DNA of 64,000 nt from Calycina herbarum (Eukaryota > Ascomycota > Leotiomycetes > Helotiales > Pezizellaceae): positions 1-64,000 of the forward strand of contig LLEY01000142.1 of the NCBI GenBank assembly GCA_001414485.1. The letters run 5' to 3'. Shown here piece after piece: positions 48,380 through 58,508 of this stretch. The position numbers were made by a program, and so were the translations under genes. Under the pieces are notes generated by a model. The model did not search any database and was not told the DNA's origin. It saw only the letters and a list, made by a program, of their open reading frames with translations. Numbering within the stretch: the first letter of the stretch is position 1; the number at the start of each line of letters is the position of its first letter.

Positions 48380-48415
48380 TCGCTTAGGGGGCCCACTAGC
48401 TGTGGCCCCAACTCT
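48380..48415 (-). repeat. right terminal inverted repeat
   Basis: Inverse copy of the left terminal repeat; read on the minus strand it begins AGAGTTGGGGCCACAGC. It marks the 5' side of the transposase frame. Confidence 0.85.
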
Positions 48416-48417
48416 TA

Positions 48418-48760
48418 CTACAAAGCTAGAACAACAGGAACTATTTGCTGCTACTTTTCTATTGAGGATATACTGAGGGGGAATTATTTAGTGTTTGGAT
48501 TTGATTCTTTATGATTGTAATTACTAGCAAATAATAGACTTCCAAGTCCTTCCCCTCTCCTTCTTAGTCAATTAATTCGAATGCACTGTAATCCTTCGAC
48601 AAATGACGTGGCCAAAAAAACTCCTTATTTTTTCTTTGAGCAGCCTGCAAAAACCCCGACACCCATATATGATGACTCCTAAGAAATTGGATATCTTAAC
48701 GAGAAAGAAATATTACAAAGTAATTATACAAGAATGTAACACGGTCGGTCTGTGCTGTGT
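48418..48760. other. AT-rich spacer beside the transposon
   Basis: No gene is visible. This is the 3' flank of the cupredoxin gene, interrupted on its left by the transposon. Confidence 0.5.
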
Positions 48761-50442
48761 TTACCGATGAGGGATTCCGCCCTGGCCTGGAACAATTCCC
48801 GGCTTCACATCCTGTCTTGGACCTGGGTATGGTGGGACGTAATCGTTGTTTGCGACGTTCCCAGGAAGTTCGTGCGGTCCATGAAAAGAGTTTCCTCTTT
48901 GTATTCTGTTTCAGTGTGAGCGAATATTTAACGATTGTGTACCAGTTGTCCGCTTACCTCAGACCAATAGGAACTTCCGCTGAGGAGAGATGCTGGTATA
49001 CTCGTTGGTAATCCTCGGGTGATGCAGGGCTTCCAAATGGCATTGGATGTCCCGTTGGAGGAACAAATACCCCTGGAGGACTATTGTGTCCGGGTGATAG
49101 ACCAAAATTCATTGGGGGTGAGAACTCGGCGCGTTCGGGACTTTTTCGAAAGTTTTCGTGTTTCGGTTGTTCATAATAGCCTGTTGGTCCAGAGTGTGGT
49201 CCAATATTGTTTACATGGCTAGTGGGTGATTTGGACTGGTAGGCCGAGGGAGATGTCATGGACATTGGTCCCGGCAGAAAAGATGGTGGAGGCTGTGATT
49301 TGTGTTGCTGGAACATTTCCCCAATCGTCCGCTGACGACCGCATACATATAATAGAGCACCCCCGAGGAGTAAAACGGCAACTCCTCCAATCGCAATTCC
49401 TACAATTGGCCCTGCCCCTAATGCATCACGATGTGCTGCTGCTACAACAGTTGCTGTGGAACTGCTTGCTGAGCCGGTCTGAGTGGCAACTGGACTCTCG
49501 TTGATACCACTGGGTCTAACCTCTGGTGGAAAGCTCTCGCCAGGGCTAAATTCGTAACTTGAATTTGCTGCAAATTGTTTTTGGACCTCGAGTGTTTGGG
49601 TTGCATTCTAAAAAACCGGAAAATAAGTGACTGCACTAATCCCAAATTGCAAAGTCCAATTACTCACTGGGTTGATTACTCCCACCATTCCATCCACGCC
49701 TAGAAGATGGGGGGTCAGTATTTGCCTATCAAAAAATGTTTCGGAATTCGGCACAGGATAATGCTGGGGTTCAGGAATGACTTATGACTTAGGAGTGATT
49801 CAGGAGTGACTCAGGAGTGATTGAAGAGAAAAAAGCGGGAGAACAGCGTCCCATTACCTACATGCACCTGGTGCTGAACAATAGAAGAATATTGGCTGGG
49901 TATCATTGACTCGTACTTGAAAGAGTGGAGGCTTGGTAAATCAGCGATGAAAAAAGAGAATTCGGCTGAAATACTTACTGGAGAAGGGAGGACGTTTAGA
50001 GGAAAGAAGCTTGACCAAAACCCTTGCTTTCCTGCCCCCGAAAGTTCGTATGGTATACATGGATTCTTGAATTCGGATCTGGCTACCTGTTACATTGTTA
50101 GTCTCAAAGCGGAGAGCTATTTTTCAAAAGAAAAGCGTACGCTATGGTTCAAAGGGAAAAATCTGTATTCTGTAGATAGGTTAGCATGTTGCGTTTCGGG
50201 ATAGCAATTTCATTATCTTACCAACAATATCGCCGACTTTAGCAGTGATTGACTCGGGCGTAAATACATGACCATGCTATCCGGTTGTTAGAATATATTT
50301 GTGTGAAGTCACAGCCACCACGTACCTCGCCAACAATTACTGTATGGGTCGGATAGGGTGAACTTGAAGTCGCGGAGGCTTTTTGAGCAATGGAAGTTTG
50401 AGAGAGAGCTAGCAGTAGAGAGAGGGAAATCGTGAAAAACAT
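48761..50442 (-). CDS. secreted cupredoxin-domain protein with one membrane helix
   Basis: Eight exons (50442-50326, 50276-50222, 50169-50141, 50086-49979, 49931-49862, 49699-49668, 49607-48958, 48905-48761) give 401 residues; two exons are only 29 and 32 bp. A signal peptide (residues 1-~20) precedes a cupredoxin domain: HTVIVGE, GHVFTPESITAKVGDIV, FFPLNHSV (copper-ligand-like His66), NPCIPYE, then IFFYCSAPGAC (Cys121) and GMVGVINP (Met131). The His often found just before the last Cys is Ala here, so copper binding is uncertain. A Ser/Thr-rich stalk leads to one helix at 203-227 and a Pro/Ser-rich cytosolic tail. Such proteins are common in ascomycetes; role unknown, perhaps wall or redox related. 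The last acceptor could also be nine bases downstream. Confidence 0.8.
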
Positions 50443-51450
50443 AATGAAAGTCGTAGAAGTTAAATCTTACGAAGTATATGATCTTCGTTAGGTGATGACC
50501 GAGTGACTGAGTGACTTCAATACTTTAAGGAAATTGAAGGCACATGATAAGAAAATGACTGCGCAAAAGGAAAAATCGAACAACAAGAATCAGTAAATTG
50601 AAGGCCAGAAGCTCATTATGAACCTAGAGCCTTCATCAGGCCATGACCCAAAATACGACCGACAGCTCTCGGTGCAGAGAAGGTCAGCCCAGCTGGTGGT
50701 CAAATTCTTGGCTAATAGTTATTTTGGAATTTCTTCAATTTTGAGCAAGAACCGGGCCATACAGAACTGCCGCCGAACGCCGCAGTGCGGCTTTATGTTG
50801 GTATGCTGACATCTTGCTGGGATCATATATTGTCTAGGATAGCTGATTGGAGATACTTTTAGACCACAGCCCTGTACCGCAGCTTACCATCATGATGCTG
50901 ACGGGGCTTCACAACCTCACTGGTTTAGACGACACACATAAATGAAATTTGGAGTTATTTACGCTTAAAAGCTTGATGATGCAGCATTATTTTCGGAGCC
51001 CCCAAACAATACTGTGCGCGCGATGCACCTTGTGCGAAAAGCCATGCTTAAAAAGGGAGTCCAAACGCCAGAGACTTTAGCCGTTCAACCACCTGGAGAC
51101 CCAATTAGCATAATGTTTTGTAAGGCTCTATGTTGAGAAACGTGATTATCAAATCGTGTAGGAGAAGACCACTGTATCTTTTCTCGGCAATGGCATGGTT
51201 GGAATGTGAAGTGAGAAAGGAAAGTACTTGGTGATGGGGCGGTTTACCTTGCTTGCAAGCAGTCATTCTGTGCCCGCTGAGATAGAGAATATGAAATTTG
51301 AGTGAATAGTTGTGGAAAGTCTTGCCGATATTAGCGGGGATATCGTAACTTGACATTCTGAAAGTGAAAGTCAGCGAAATGATTCAAGGCTCGTTGATTT
51401 TGTGATAATCACCCACTTTTACTGTCGCGATTCACCTCTGAAGCAACCAT
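50443..51450. other. intergenic, no supported gene
   Basis: Promoter of the cupredoxin gene and 3' flank of the Pro/Gln-rich gene. A small minus-strand frame at 51105-51356 (83 codons) is open, but I could not link it to any family. Confidence 0.45.
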
Positions 51451-52008
51451 TCAAACAGCGTAATAGTATCCTCCATTTGGCAGCCAGATAGGAACAAGTT
51501 GTTGTGGGTATTGTACGACAGGGTAGTGGTAGACAACTCCGGGGTAGGTGACCATGTATGGGATGTATGGAATGGCAGGAGGATGTCCTTCGGGTGGTCG
51601 TGGAATGATTATTTGCTTGGGGTGTGGTGGGAACGATGGGAATACCCAAGGACTGGCATAGTAGTAAGCCATCGGACCGTGTGGTTGGTGTGCTTGTTGT
51701 CCGTGGGGTATTTGGAGTTGAGGTTGTTGAGGCTGGTGTAGAGGAGCTTGATGTGGGGGTTGCTGGAGATGGAACTGGGGTGGAGGGGGTTGGGGAAGTT
51801 GAGGTTGCGCTTGCGCTTGAGGGGTTCGGACTTGGATAGGAGGTGCATGTGGAAATGTAGCTTGTTGATTGGGAAACACGTTTGGGAGGCGAAGGTTGTT
51901 AAGAGGATGTGGGGCTACTACATTGTGATATGAGTATGGAGGTGGGGAACTCTCGATTTGATGATATGGAGGAAGCGAGTTAGGAGCATTGGCGGGCACA
52001 TCCGACAT
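51451..52008 (-). CDS. Pro/Gln-rich low-complexity protein
   Basis: A single-exon frame of 185 codons from ATG 52008; the frame is open a little further upstream but without another ATG. Composition is extreme: Pro, Gln, His and Tyr dominate. It has repeated QPPP, QLQPQ-like runs in the middle and a C-terminal PYIPYMVTYPGVVYHYPVVQYPQQ tract ending GGYYYAV. PPxY-type motifs (PPYHQ, PPPYSY) near the N-terminus could bind WW domains. No signal peptide or domain is seen. The frame could in part be driven by base composition, since the opposite strand is also open. The tidy start and the aromatic C-terminus favour a real gene. Confidence 0.5.
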   Translation of the reverse strand: MSDVPANAPNSLPPYHQIESSPPPYSYHNVVAPHPLNNLRLPNVFPNQQATFPHAPPIQVRTPQAQAQPQLPQPPPPQFHLQQPPHQAPLHQPQQPQLQIPHGQQAHQPHGPMAYYYASPWVFPSFPPHPKQIIIPRPPEGHPPAIPYIPYMVTYPGVVYHYPVVQYPQQLVPIWLPNGGYYYAV

Positions 52009-52809
52009 CGGCCTAAGTTTCAAGATTTCAAGTCTTCTTTAAGTTATCAGGGAGTTGCAAATATATTCTTACAGATCAAAGGATGTTTGAAGTTTCGCAC
52101 CTATGTAACATAAACAATGTATTGGGGAAGTCATACTTCCCTTTCAAACTATTTATAGGTAAGCGAACACAAGTGAACTTCAGAATGGATCATTGTTATG
52201 TGGCAACATGAATCACCCATTCACTGGAATACGCCTACAAGTGGCAAGGAGTTCCGGTAACTTAATAAAAACCAATCGACAAGGGAGAAACAAGAGACCT
52301 AGCTCAATAACTTGAGTAAATAGGTGTTCTAAGCTACAAAGTTAAATAAGTCAACTGAAAGCATAATGAATCTCCAAGGTTCTGACGAGCTGGGGTGGGG
52401 TGTCTGGAAGGTGTGTTGGATGTATTACGTTATCAAGATACTTTCCAAATTTGTGATTCAAATTTGTGATTCAAATTCAGAAATTTGAGGTGTTGCAAAT
52501 CTAATGATTTCTGGCGTTTTTGATGTTTGGTGATGGAGTGAGGTTGTTAGTCAGAGGTTGTGACTCCCAAGAGGAGTCAGTGCGCTAAGACACGGGCAAA
52601 AATAAGCTATAACCGCTGCATATTCCAGTCACAAGGGCCAACGATCAAAAGGGAGGATATAATATATATTTAGAAAAAAGGCAAAAAAAAGAGGAAGAAA
52701 CTTTGCAGTTGTTGGGGATTGAGCCCTAACACCATTCTCGCGTTCTCGTTCGCCCCCTCACAGGCACCGTGGCAACGAAAAGGCTTAATCCTCCCCCCCA
52801 CTTTCCTAG
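52009..52809. other. intergenic, no supported gene
   Basis: Promoter side of the Pro/Gln-rich gene. It contains a direct repeat of TTTGTGATTCAAA at about 52447 and 52460, and no gene. Confidence 0.45.
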
Positions 52810-52878
52810 ACGCTCCGCGAGAGCCGCCGGCAGGCATTTGAGGTTATTCCCAACTTTCCAAAACGCTCCGCGAGAGCC
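52810..52878 (-). repeat. GC-rich dispersed repeat, two partial copies
   Basis: The 16-mer ACGCTCCGCGAGAGCC occurs at 52810-52825 and 52863-52878. On the minus strand each reads GGCTCTCGCGGAGCGT followed by TTTGGAAAGT or CTAGGAAAGT. A GCCGGCAGGC palindrome-like segment lies between them and recurs near 53046. They share the GCGGAGCGT core with copies at 20.6, 53.1 and 59.15 kb. Confidence 0.65.
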
Positions 52879-53094
52879 CTGCCGTGTCACCGGAATCGTA
52901 CTGGTTTCAGGGTCACCTTAGTCTAGGATCAACAGAAATCAATATGATCTGGTATGTGGTATGTAAAACGTCTACAGAGCTAAGAAGAGGGAAGGAGCCA
53001 GGAATATATATATACATGTGCCAAGTCACGTGTACCCCACAACATGCCGGCAGGCATATTAAATTTCTCAACCACCCAGCCTACAACTATACTT

Positions 53095-53170
53095 CCCACC
53101 CCCCTCACTTTGGTGACGCTCCGCTCGGCCACTGCCGTGGAGGCTGGAGTCGCTGCGCTCTATTTTACAT
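53095..53170 (-). repeat. GC-rich dispersed repeat, copy beside tRNA-Lys-like half
   Basis: Read on the minus strand it runs AGAGCGCAGCGAC, AGCCTCCACGGCAGTGGCC, AGCGGAGCGT, then AAAGTGAGGGGGG. The same blocks in the same order and near-equal spacing occur on the plus strand at 59136-59212. It starts about 130 bp after the tRNA-like head on the same strand. Confidence 0.65.
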
Positions 53171-53299
53171 TTCAAAAATTCAAATTCCCTAACAGAAATA
53201 TATCTCATTCTTCCCGGTGCACTCGTAAAACTCGTGCGCGTGTAGATTTCGAAACTAACACTGCGCAACCTGCAAACATAACATTGAACTCTTCTACCA

Positions 53300-53353
53300 T
53301 GTGATCACGCTGGTTGTAAGAGTCACACGCTCTCCCGATTGAGCTAGCCGGGC
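53300..53353 (-). pseudogene. tRNA-Lys(CTT)-like 5' half, 3' half lost
   Basis: Read on the minus strand from 53353 it begins GCCCGGCTAGCTCAATCGGG, forms a D-arm (GCTC/GAGC), and continues TGTGA-CTCTTA. An 11-base insert at the usual intron position follows, then A-TCACA closing a perfect 5 bp anticodon stem with anticodon CTT. After this no T-arm or 3' acceptor strand can be formed. The internal promoter box A (TAGCTCAATCGG) is intact; box B is degenerate. It is either a pseudo-tRNA or the head of a tRNA-derived short interspersed element. Confidence 0.65.
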
Positions 53354-53689
53354 TTTGTGTATCCTCTCTTTGAATATGTTGGGCAAGCCCTTATTTTAGT
53401 ATATTCAGATAGTTGGCTGTGTGGGTGGGGAATAAGGATTAAGCCCATGGTCCAAGTTTATTTTCCAAGCTAAAGATGTGGTGAAAGCTACGCACAGTCA
53501 TCGCTTTTTGTGTGAACATTGAAAAAGTGGTGGTGGGAGTTTACAACTGCTGAAAAGAAGATACCGTAGGAACTGATGTCTATTCTATAATTTGTTCTTT
53601 TTGTTTTTGAATTTAAATCTCCCTTACCAAAATGTTCCAGCATTAGTTTACAGCAAAGTTGTAGATATAATTTTTAAAATAGGGAAGTT

Positions 53690-54830
53690 GGTGGGATTAA
53701 TTTAAGCGAGACGGCTCCTCGCATGCGAGAACACCCCTTTTCATCACAACACTAAAGATATTTCTCGGATTATTTTCTAACGTGCAGGAAAATAGGCCTT
53801 TTAGGATGGATATTAAGCCAGTCATCTACCTTAGATTACTACACTTAACGCCTTATCACGATCCATCTCAAGTCTTCAAGGCTCAAGAACATCCATCAAT
53901 TTCAAATCCCCAGGAACCATTAGCTCGAGACTTCTAAATCTTCTTAGATACTACCCTTTAATTATCCTAAAAAGTTTCGCACAGCCTAAAGCAAAGTACG
54001 TGTGCCTAGAAGAATAAGCGATACATATCCCTCTTCAGTAGTAAGACAGGGATTTAGAAGAATTAAGTTCTAGTAATAAAGCGTACTTAGCAGAGTTAAT
54101 AAGGAGAGGTTTCATAGTAAGCCCTAAGTTATGACGAGTAACTATATAAGGCTGTTTACTCGGAAGAAAACATAAGAGTTATTAAGTAAATAAGTATTAG
54201 TAGAAGCACGGTTATAACCACGGTTAGATAAGAAAACGATCTAGAGTAGTAGAGAAGAGAATAATCAGCTTACACCGTTTACTAAACATATAGTAGTTAA
54301 TTACTTTAGTAAGTATTAATAATATTAAAATTGTCTTATAAAGAGGAAAAATATTAATTAATAGTAAGATAATAAACAATAGTAAGAAAGGGTTATAATA
54401 TTATTAAGTGTTCTTAAATAGTAGATAAAATATAGAAACCGAGATTCCTTATTCTAAACTAGGGGATTTTCTTAAATTATAAAGAAATTATTATAGTTCT
54501 AAAGCACGGTCGCTGTTAACTACTGAGTTTTTTTTATTAATAGCTGTTATTGTTTTTTTTACTAGTTTGTAGACAATCTATAATATTCTAATATGTTGTA
54601 TAACTAAAACCTTTACTTCTTTATAATAATATTTTAAGGTTCGCTAGAGACTTTAAGATTTTATAAGCTTAGTATTAATAAGATACGCTCGTACCTTAAC
54701 AAAAACTAATAAATAGTAACAACCGCCTTTATACTCTCGTAGAATCTATATACCCTTCATATCTAGCTATAATCAGTATAGTATACCGCGATTAATACAA
54801 TTATGAAATAAACAAAATCAAAAGAGCGCT
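53690..54830. repeat. AT-rich degraded repeat block
   Basis: About 1.1 kb of very AT-rich sequence full of TAGTA, AATTAT and AAGTA runs, with no open frame. Its flanks return abruptly to normal composition (GC-rich CGGCCCGAGCTCGCCC near 54830). The pattern fits a transposon copy eroded by repeat-induced point mutation, but no terminal repeats or protein trace remain that I can name. Confidence 0.5.
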
Positions 54831-55846
54831 CGGCCCGAGCTCGCCCGAGTTCGGAGTTATCACGTGAAAGTTGGAATAATATTGTTCCGTCTTGATTCCG
54901 TCAAACCTTCTTCAAACATCTCCACATTTCTTGTGTAGTTCAAGCTTCCGAAGAAGCATTATTTACCCCTTGAATGACGCGCGCTTGTAAATTGCATAAT
55001 GGCCCCAGTTCTGAAACTATCGTTGCCTTACTTGGCAGCTATCATAGTCTGATCCACGAATATCTTCTTTCGTTTTGTTCTTTCAAACGCATAACTTTCA
55101 GATCTTGGTAGCGACCGCAAGTTTGTCAGTGTCTGGGGTTGAATCATTGTGTCTCAGCACATCATTAAACATACTTACCAGTATTAGTCGTAAACCGGTA
55201 TTACCAGATCTGATGGTGATCGGTCACGAAACAAGAGGATCCTAGTGAGATGAGCTGATCTTTTGCAAGTCAGTTTTCATCCATTCTATTGCTTCCTCAA
55301 AATGCATACCAGTATTTTTACGAGTCTGTCACGAAAGGTCAGACGAAACCAAGAAAACCAGTAAAAGTAGTAGCAAAGACTTCAAGCTTCATACCTGCTT
55401 ACCTCTCTCGTTGTGCCAACTCTCTAGGGCCATTTGAAAAATTAATCCAGATGATTTAGAACAATGGAGTCCGGTTATCCCAACTATCTAGGTTAATTAG
55501 TTTGAATTGCCATAGAGGGTTAGAATAACGAGAATCAGTTACCTATTTACTGCCGCTTTTTATTGTCCACCAGGAGACTGTCACAAGCAAGCTTTTGAAT
55601 CATCATACAGAAAACTCCAAATTATTCTTAAAGATATTTCAATTGCTAAGATATAAGAGCAGGAGGCCTATTACCGTCCACATTACCCATTAAGACTTTG
55701 CAAAATACATAACACCCTTGGAGACCAATAGATCCAACACAATCCTGTCCCCCAAGATAAATCAACCCCAAGAAACAAATTTCGTTCGCCCTGTTTGGCA
55801 ATGGATGGCTATTCCACTCATTCCTTCCTCAGTCCTTCTCAATCAT
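54831..55846. other. intergenic with dispersed-repeat copy B
   Basis: No gene is supported. Holds the copy B repeat (55388-55580) and the 3' flank of the small secreted protein gene. Confidence 0.5.
55388..55580 (+). repeat. dispersed repeat, copy B
   Basis: Pairs with copy A at 5341-5545 in the same orientation; see the anchor CTATTTACTGCCGCTTTTT at 55543. Divergence is considerable apart from the anchor. Confidence 0.5.
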
Positions 55847-56538
55847 TTATGCAGATGATGCCTTGGCCTTAGCAGCTTTGGTGGCCTTGGTGGCAGCTCC
55901 AGAGGCAGATGCTTTGGTTGCAGATGCACCAGAGGCCTTGGTTGCAGCACCCTTGGTGGAAGCAGTGGCTCCGGAAGCGGCTCCAGATCCAGCAGTACCA
56001 GCGAAGGTGAGAGCAGTAGATGGCTCTCCAGCAGCCGCCTTATCAAGGGCGATGTTGTTGTCGAGCTTCTTTTGCTCAGCGGCAAGCTTAGCAGCAGTAT
56101 CCTCTCCCTGAGCAGCCTTGGCTTGCAACTCCAAAACGGTTGCCATGAGCTTGAGGACCTTGTTCTTTATTTTACCGTTCTAGAATTGGATTAGAAAATG
56201 TATCGATTGTGAGCGAGCAGTGTGTTACTTACGGTGAGAGCAGTTGCCTCATCTCCAGTAGCGGCCTCGATGGCTGGGTTGAATGCATCAGTCTCAGCAT
56301 CGTTGGCAATGTCGTTGACATCACCCAAGAATGCGATATCATCAGCGGAAACAGCAGCGAAATCGGTTCCGACATCCAACTTGGCGAGTGCCTCAGCCTC
56401 GGCATCACCGGCGGTTCCTCCACTGATGGAAAGTTGGTCGTATGTTTGTGTACCAAGAGCTCTGGCACTGAGACGGCCGGTTGGAGCAGCAATGGCGAGG
56501 GTGGCGAAGGCCAAAGTGAGGGCAGCTGAGAATTGCAT
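55847..56538 (-). CDS. small secreted protein, Ala-rich, cysteine-free
   Basis: Two exons (56538-56233 and 56179-55847, intron 53 bp) give 212 residues. The signal peptide is MQFSAALTLAFATLAIA. Then come TYDQLSISGGTAGDAEAEALAKL, AFNPAIEAATGDEATALT and, across the intron, NGKIKNKVLKLMATVLELQ and a helix with AAEQKKLDNNIALDKAAAGE. I recall this block order from small secreted proteins of plant-associated ascomycetes of unknown function. The last ~55 residues are an Ala/Ser/Lys/Thr-rich tail (ATKASGASATKAS) that looks like a wall-interaction or disordered tail. No cysteines are present, unlike the protein at 42.7 kb. The region upstream holds a possible TATAAG at about 56747-56752. Well supported as a gene; function unknown. 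Confidence 0.8.
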
Positions 56539-58508
56539 GTTGATGATTGTGGGGGGTGTTTGAAAAAAGATAGAATCAAAAAGAGTGGATTGAAAAGGTT
56601 AAGTTTATTGAACAGCGCTGCTGTCTGGTTGGAATTGTAAAGATCGGATTAAACAGCACAGCTGGTTGGGAGAAGGTATTGTGAGGATTGAATGAATGTG
56701 ATTGGAATGAAGAAAGAAAGACTTGATGAACGAACACTGACATGTTCTTATAGAATATTCGTTCATAAGATGTGACGAGCCAAGATGAGGCCAAGATAAA
56801 GCCAAGTCCTGCTCAACTTCTTAGCTCATCGATTTTGAGCAGGCTCTCCCGTTCGTTACCCAAGATTTCGCAGTCATCTCATCATGGGGTGGCTTCACGA
56901 CATTTGCCAAGTCGATGGTGATGTTCTGGCCGTTTTGGTTTTTTTCGAACGTTGCCCAGGAGTGTGTGGGGTGATGGTGAAACCTCGTCTCAATTACCTC
57001 TAAATACCACGTGGAAATTGGGCGCGCGAGCTTAGCGAGTCCCATTCTGGAACTGCCAATTGTTTTGATACAGGGTATGGACTAATCATCGGTACAGTAT
57101 GTTGACGTGACCCACCACCCCGGGTCTGCCAGAAAGAGGATTGAAAGCGAAATGACCGCGGAAGAGGTTGGAAAGGGTTTAAGCGTCACGGCGGTCTGAA
57201 ACTCTGAAGTTCTATCCCTGAGCCGAACCGCCGCCGATGCGAAGTTCAGCGAATGTTGTTGAGACGAACACAGAAAAGTGGAAAAGGGGAACACCAAGAG
57301 AAACTTCCTAGCAAGATCCAGGTACTGGGGTAGGAGCGAATGCACAAAATATGAACCCCCCACATTGGCTGATTATTAGTGGAAGATATCCGGGGCAGAG
57401 CCGTAGGAAAGTCCTTGCGTCTCGGTAGCCGCCGATGTTTCATCTAATTGGGAAGCTTATTATTATGGCCGTTGACTTCATCTCAACGAACGTCTTGACC
57501 GGTTCTGAACCGGAGCTTCGGATCCTTGGGGGTGCTTATTCTCTTTTGCCAAGTGGTTTAATAGAGTCTCGCGTTGCCCATGGGGCTTGAACAGCTCGTT
57601 CTCGCTGGGGTAGGTAGTCTTGTATTTTTCCACAATGCCTTCAAGCGGTGTGTTACTGCTTCAAGAACTTGACAAAGGCTTCTGCGAAATGAATCGTTGG
57701 CAACTCCCCCTACATTTGGCATGCAGTTCTACCGGTGCTCTTCCCTTCAATGGCGAGATACTCCCCCTTTTATGCAAAGCTCCGGGGCATGACACAATTT
57801 CGAATTGGAATTTTGGAACGATGGAGTGCCTCCTATTCAGTATTTACATTTTTTCTCCAAGTGGGATCGAGAATGGCTAAAAGAGCTTGGTGATACTACA
57901 AACTGTTTGCTTCAGAAACTGTTCGTTGCTAAGAGATTGCAGCTACAGTACTAGAGCATAAGTTTCCGTACGATGCAGCTTTTTTAGAGTTTTCACACCT
58001 ACTCTTACGATACTTCGTTTTTGAATTCATTTACAGTTTAATTATTTTATACTGTGGGACACCCCCGAGCTGGTCTTCTGGTTGCATTATACTCCTGTTC
58101 GCATTTGTTTACCACGAATACAATTCTCTCTCATTTGAAAAAGTTACGACCTGGAAATGTCAGACGACGTCAGAAGGCGTCAAGAAGGCGTCAGAAAGTG
58201 TCAGAAAAAAGATCAAGGGCCATCCTCCCCACATGATCGCCCAGGGTGTCCTCTGGGTTTTATTTATCAGTACAGTGCAATTTCTCTAATATCCCAATTT
58301 TCCTGAGTTAATCTATCGTTACCACCTACGTTTGTAGAAATATCAGCAAGTTTTACGAGCGCGGTCTCTTTCGGCCGAAGTTGCATTTACGTAAATGTCT
58401 TCTGACAGCCCTTGACATCCTCAAGTAGGCTTGCAACTTTGGTTCCACCGCCGTTCACAATATTATTATAACTGAGTACGAATAGAAGTATAAGTAGCAC
58501 ACACAAAC
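56539..58508. other. 2 kb without a supported gene
   Basis: Promoter of the small secreted protein gene on one side and of the tannase pseudogene on the other. Frames between 56.6 and 57.9 kb show no family signal. A short tandem of GTCAGAAG(A)CGTC-like units lies near 58158-58210. Confidence 0.5.

Larger units (their letters stand above)
47084..48417 (-). mobile_element. Tc1/mariner transposon, RIP-inactivated
   Basis: The 1,330 bp element runs 47086-48415, flanked by TA on both sides (47084-47085, 48416-48417), the target duplication of Tc1/mariner elements. The terminal inverted repeats begin AGAGTTGGG(A/G)CCACAGC and match over about 36 bp with one difference. On the minus strand a continuous transposase frame can be followed through many TAG/TGA stops; its C-terminus reads PPSSPNLNVIKKV before stops where Trp is expected, then PFIPTSKDKLIKEIQ. 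The catalytic acid of the D-x-N-x-I-E signature is Lys (G to A change). Stops at Trp codons and strong AT bias are the mark of repeat-induced point mutation. The copy is dead. Confidence 0.85.

Noticed and set aside
51105..51356. 83-codon minus-strand frame
   Set aside because: Plausible composition, but no family, no neighbour exon found; left as unresolved.
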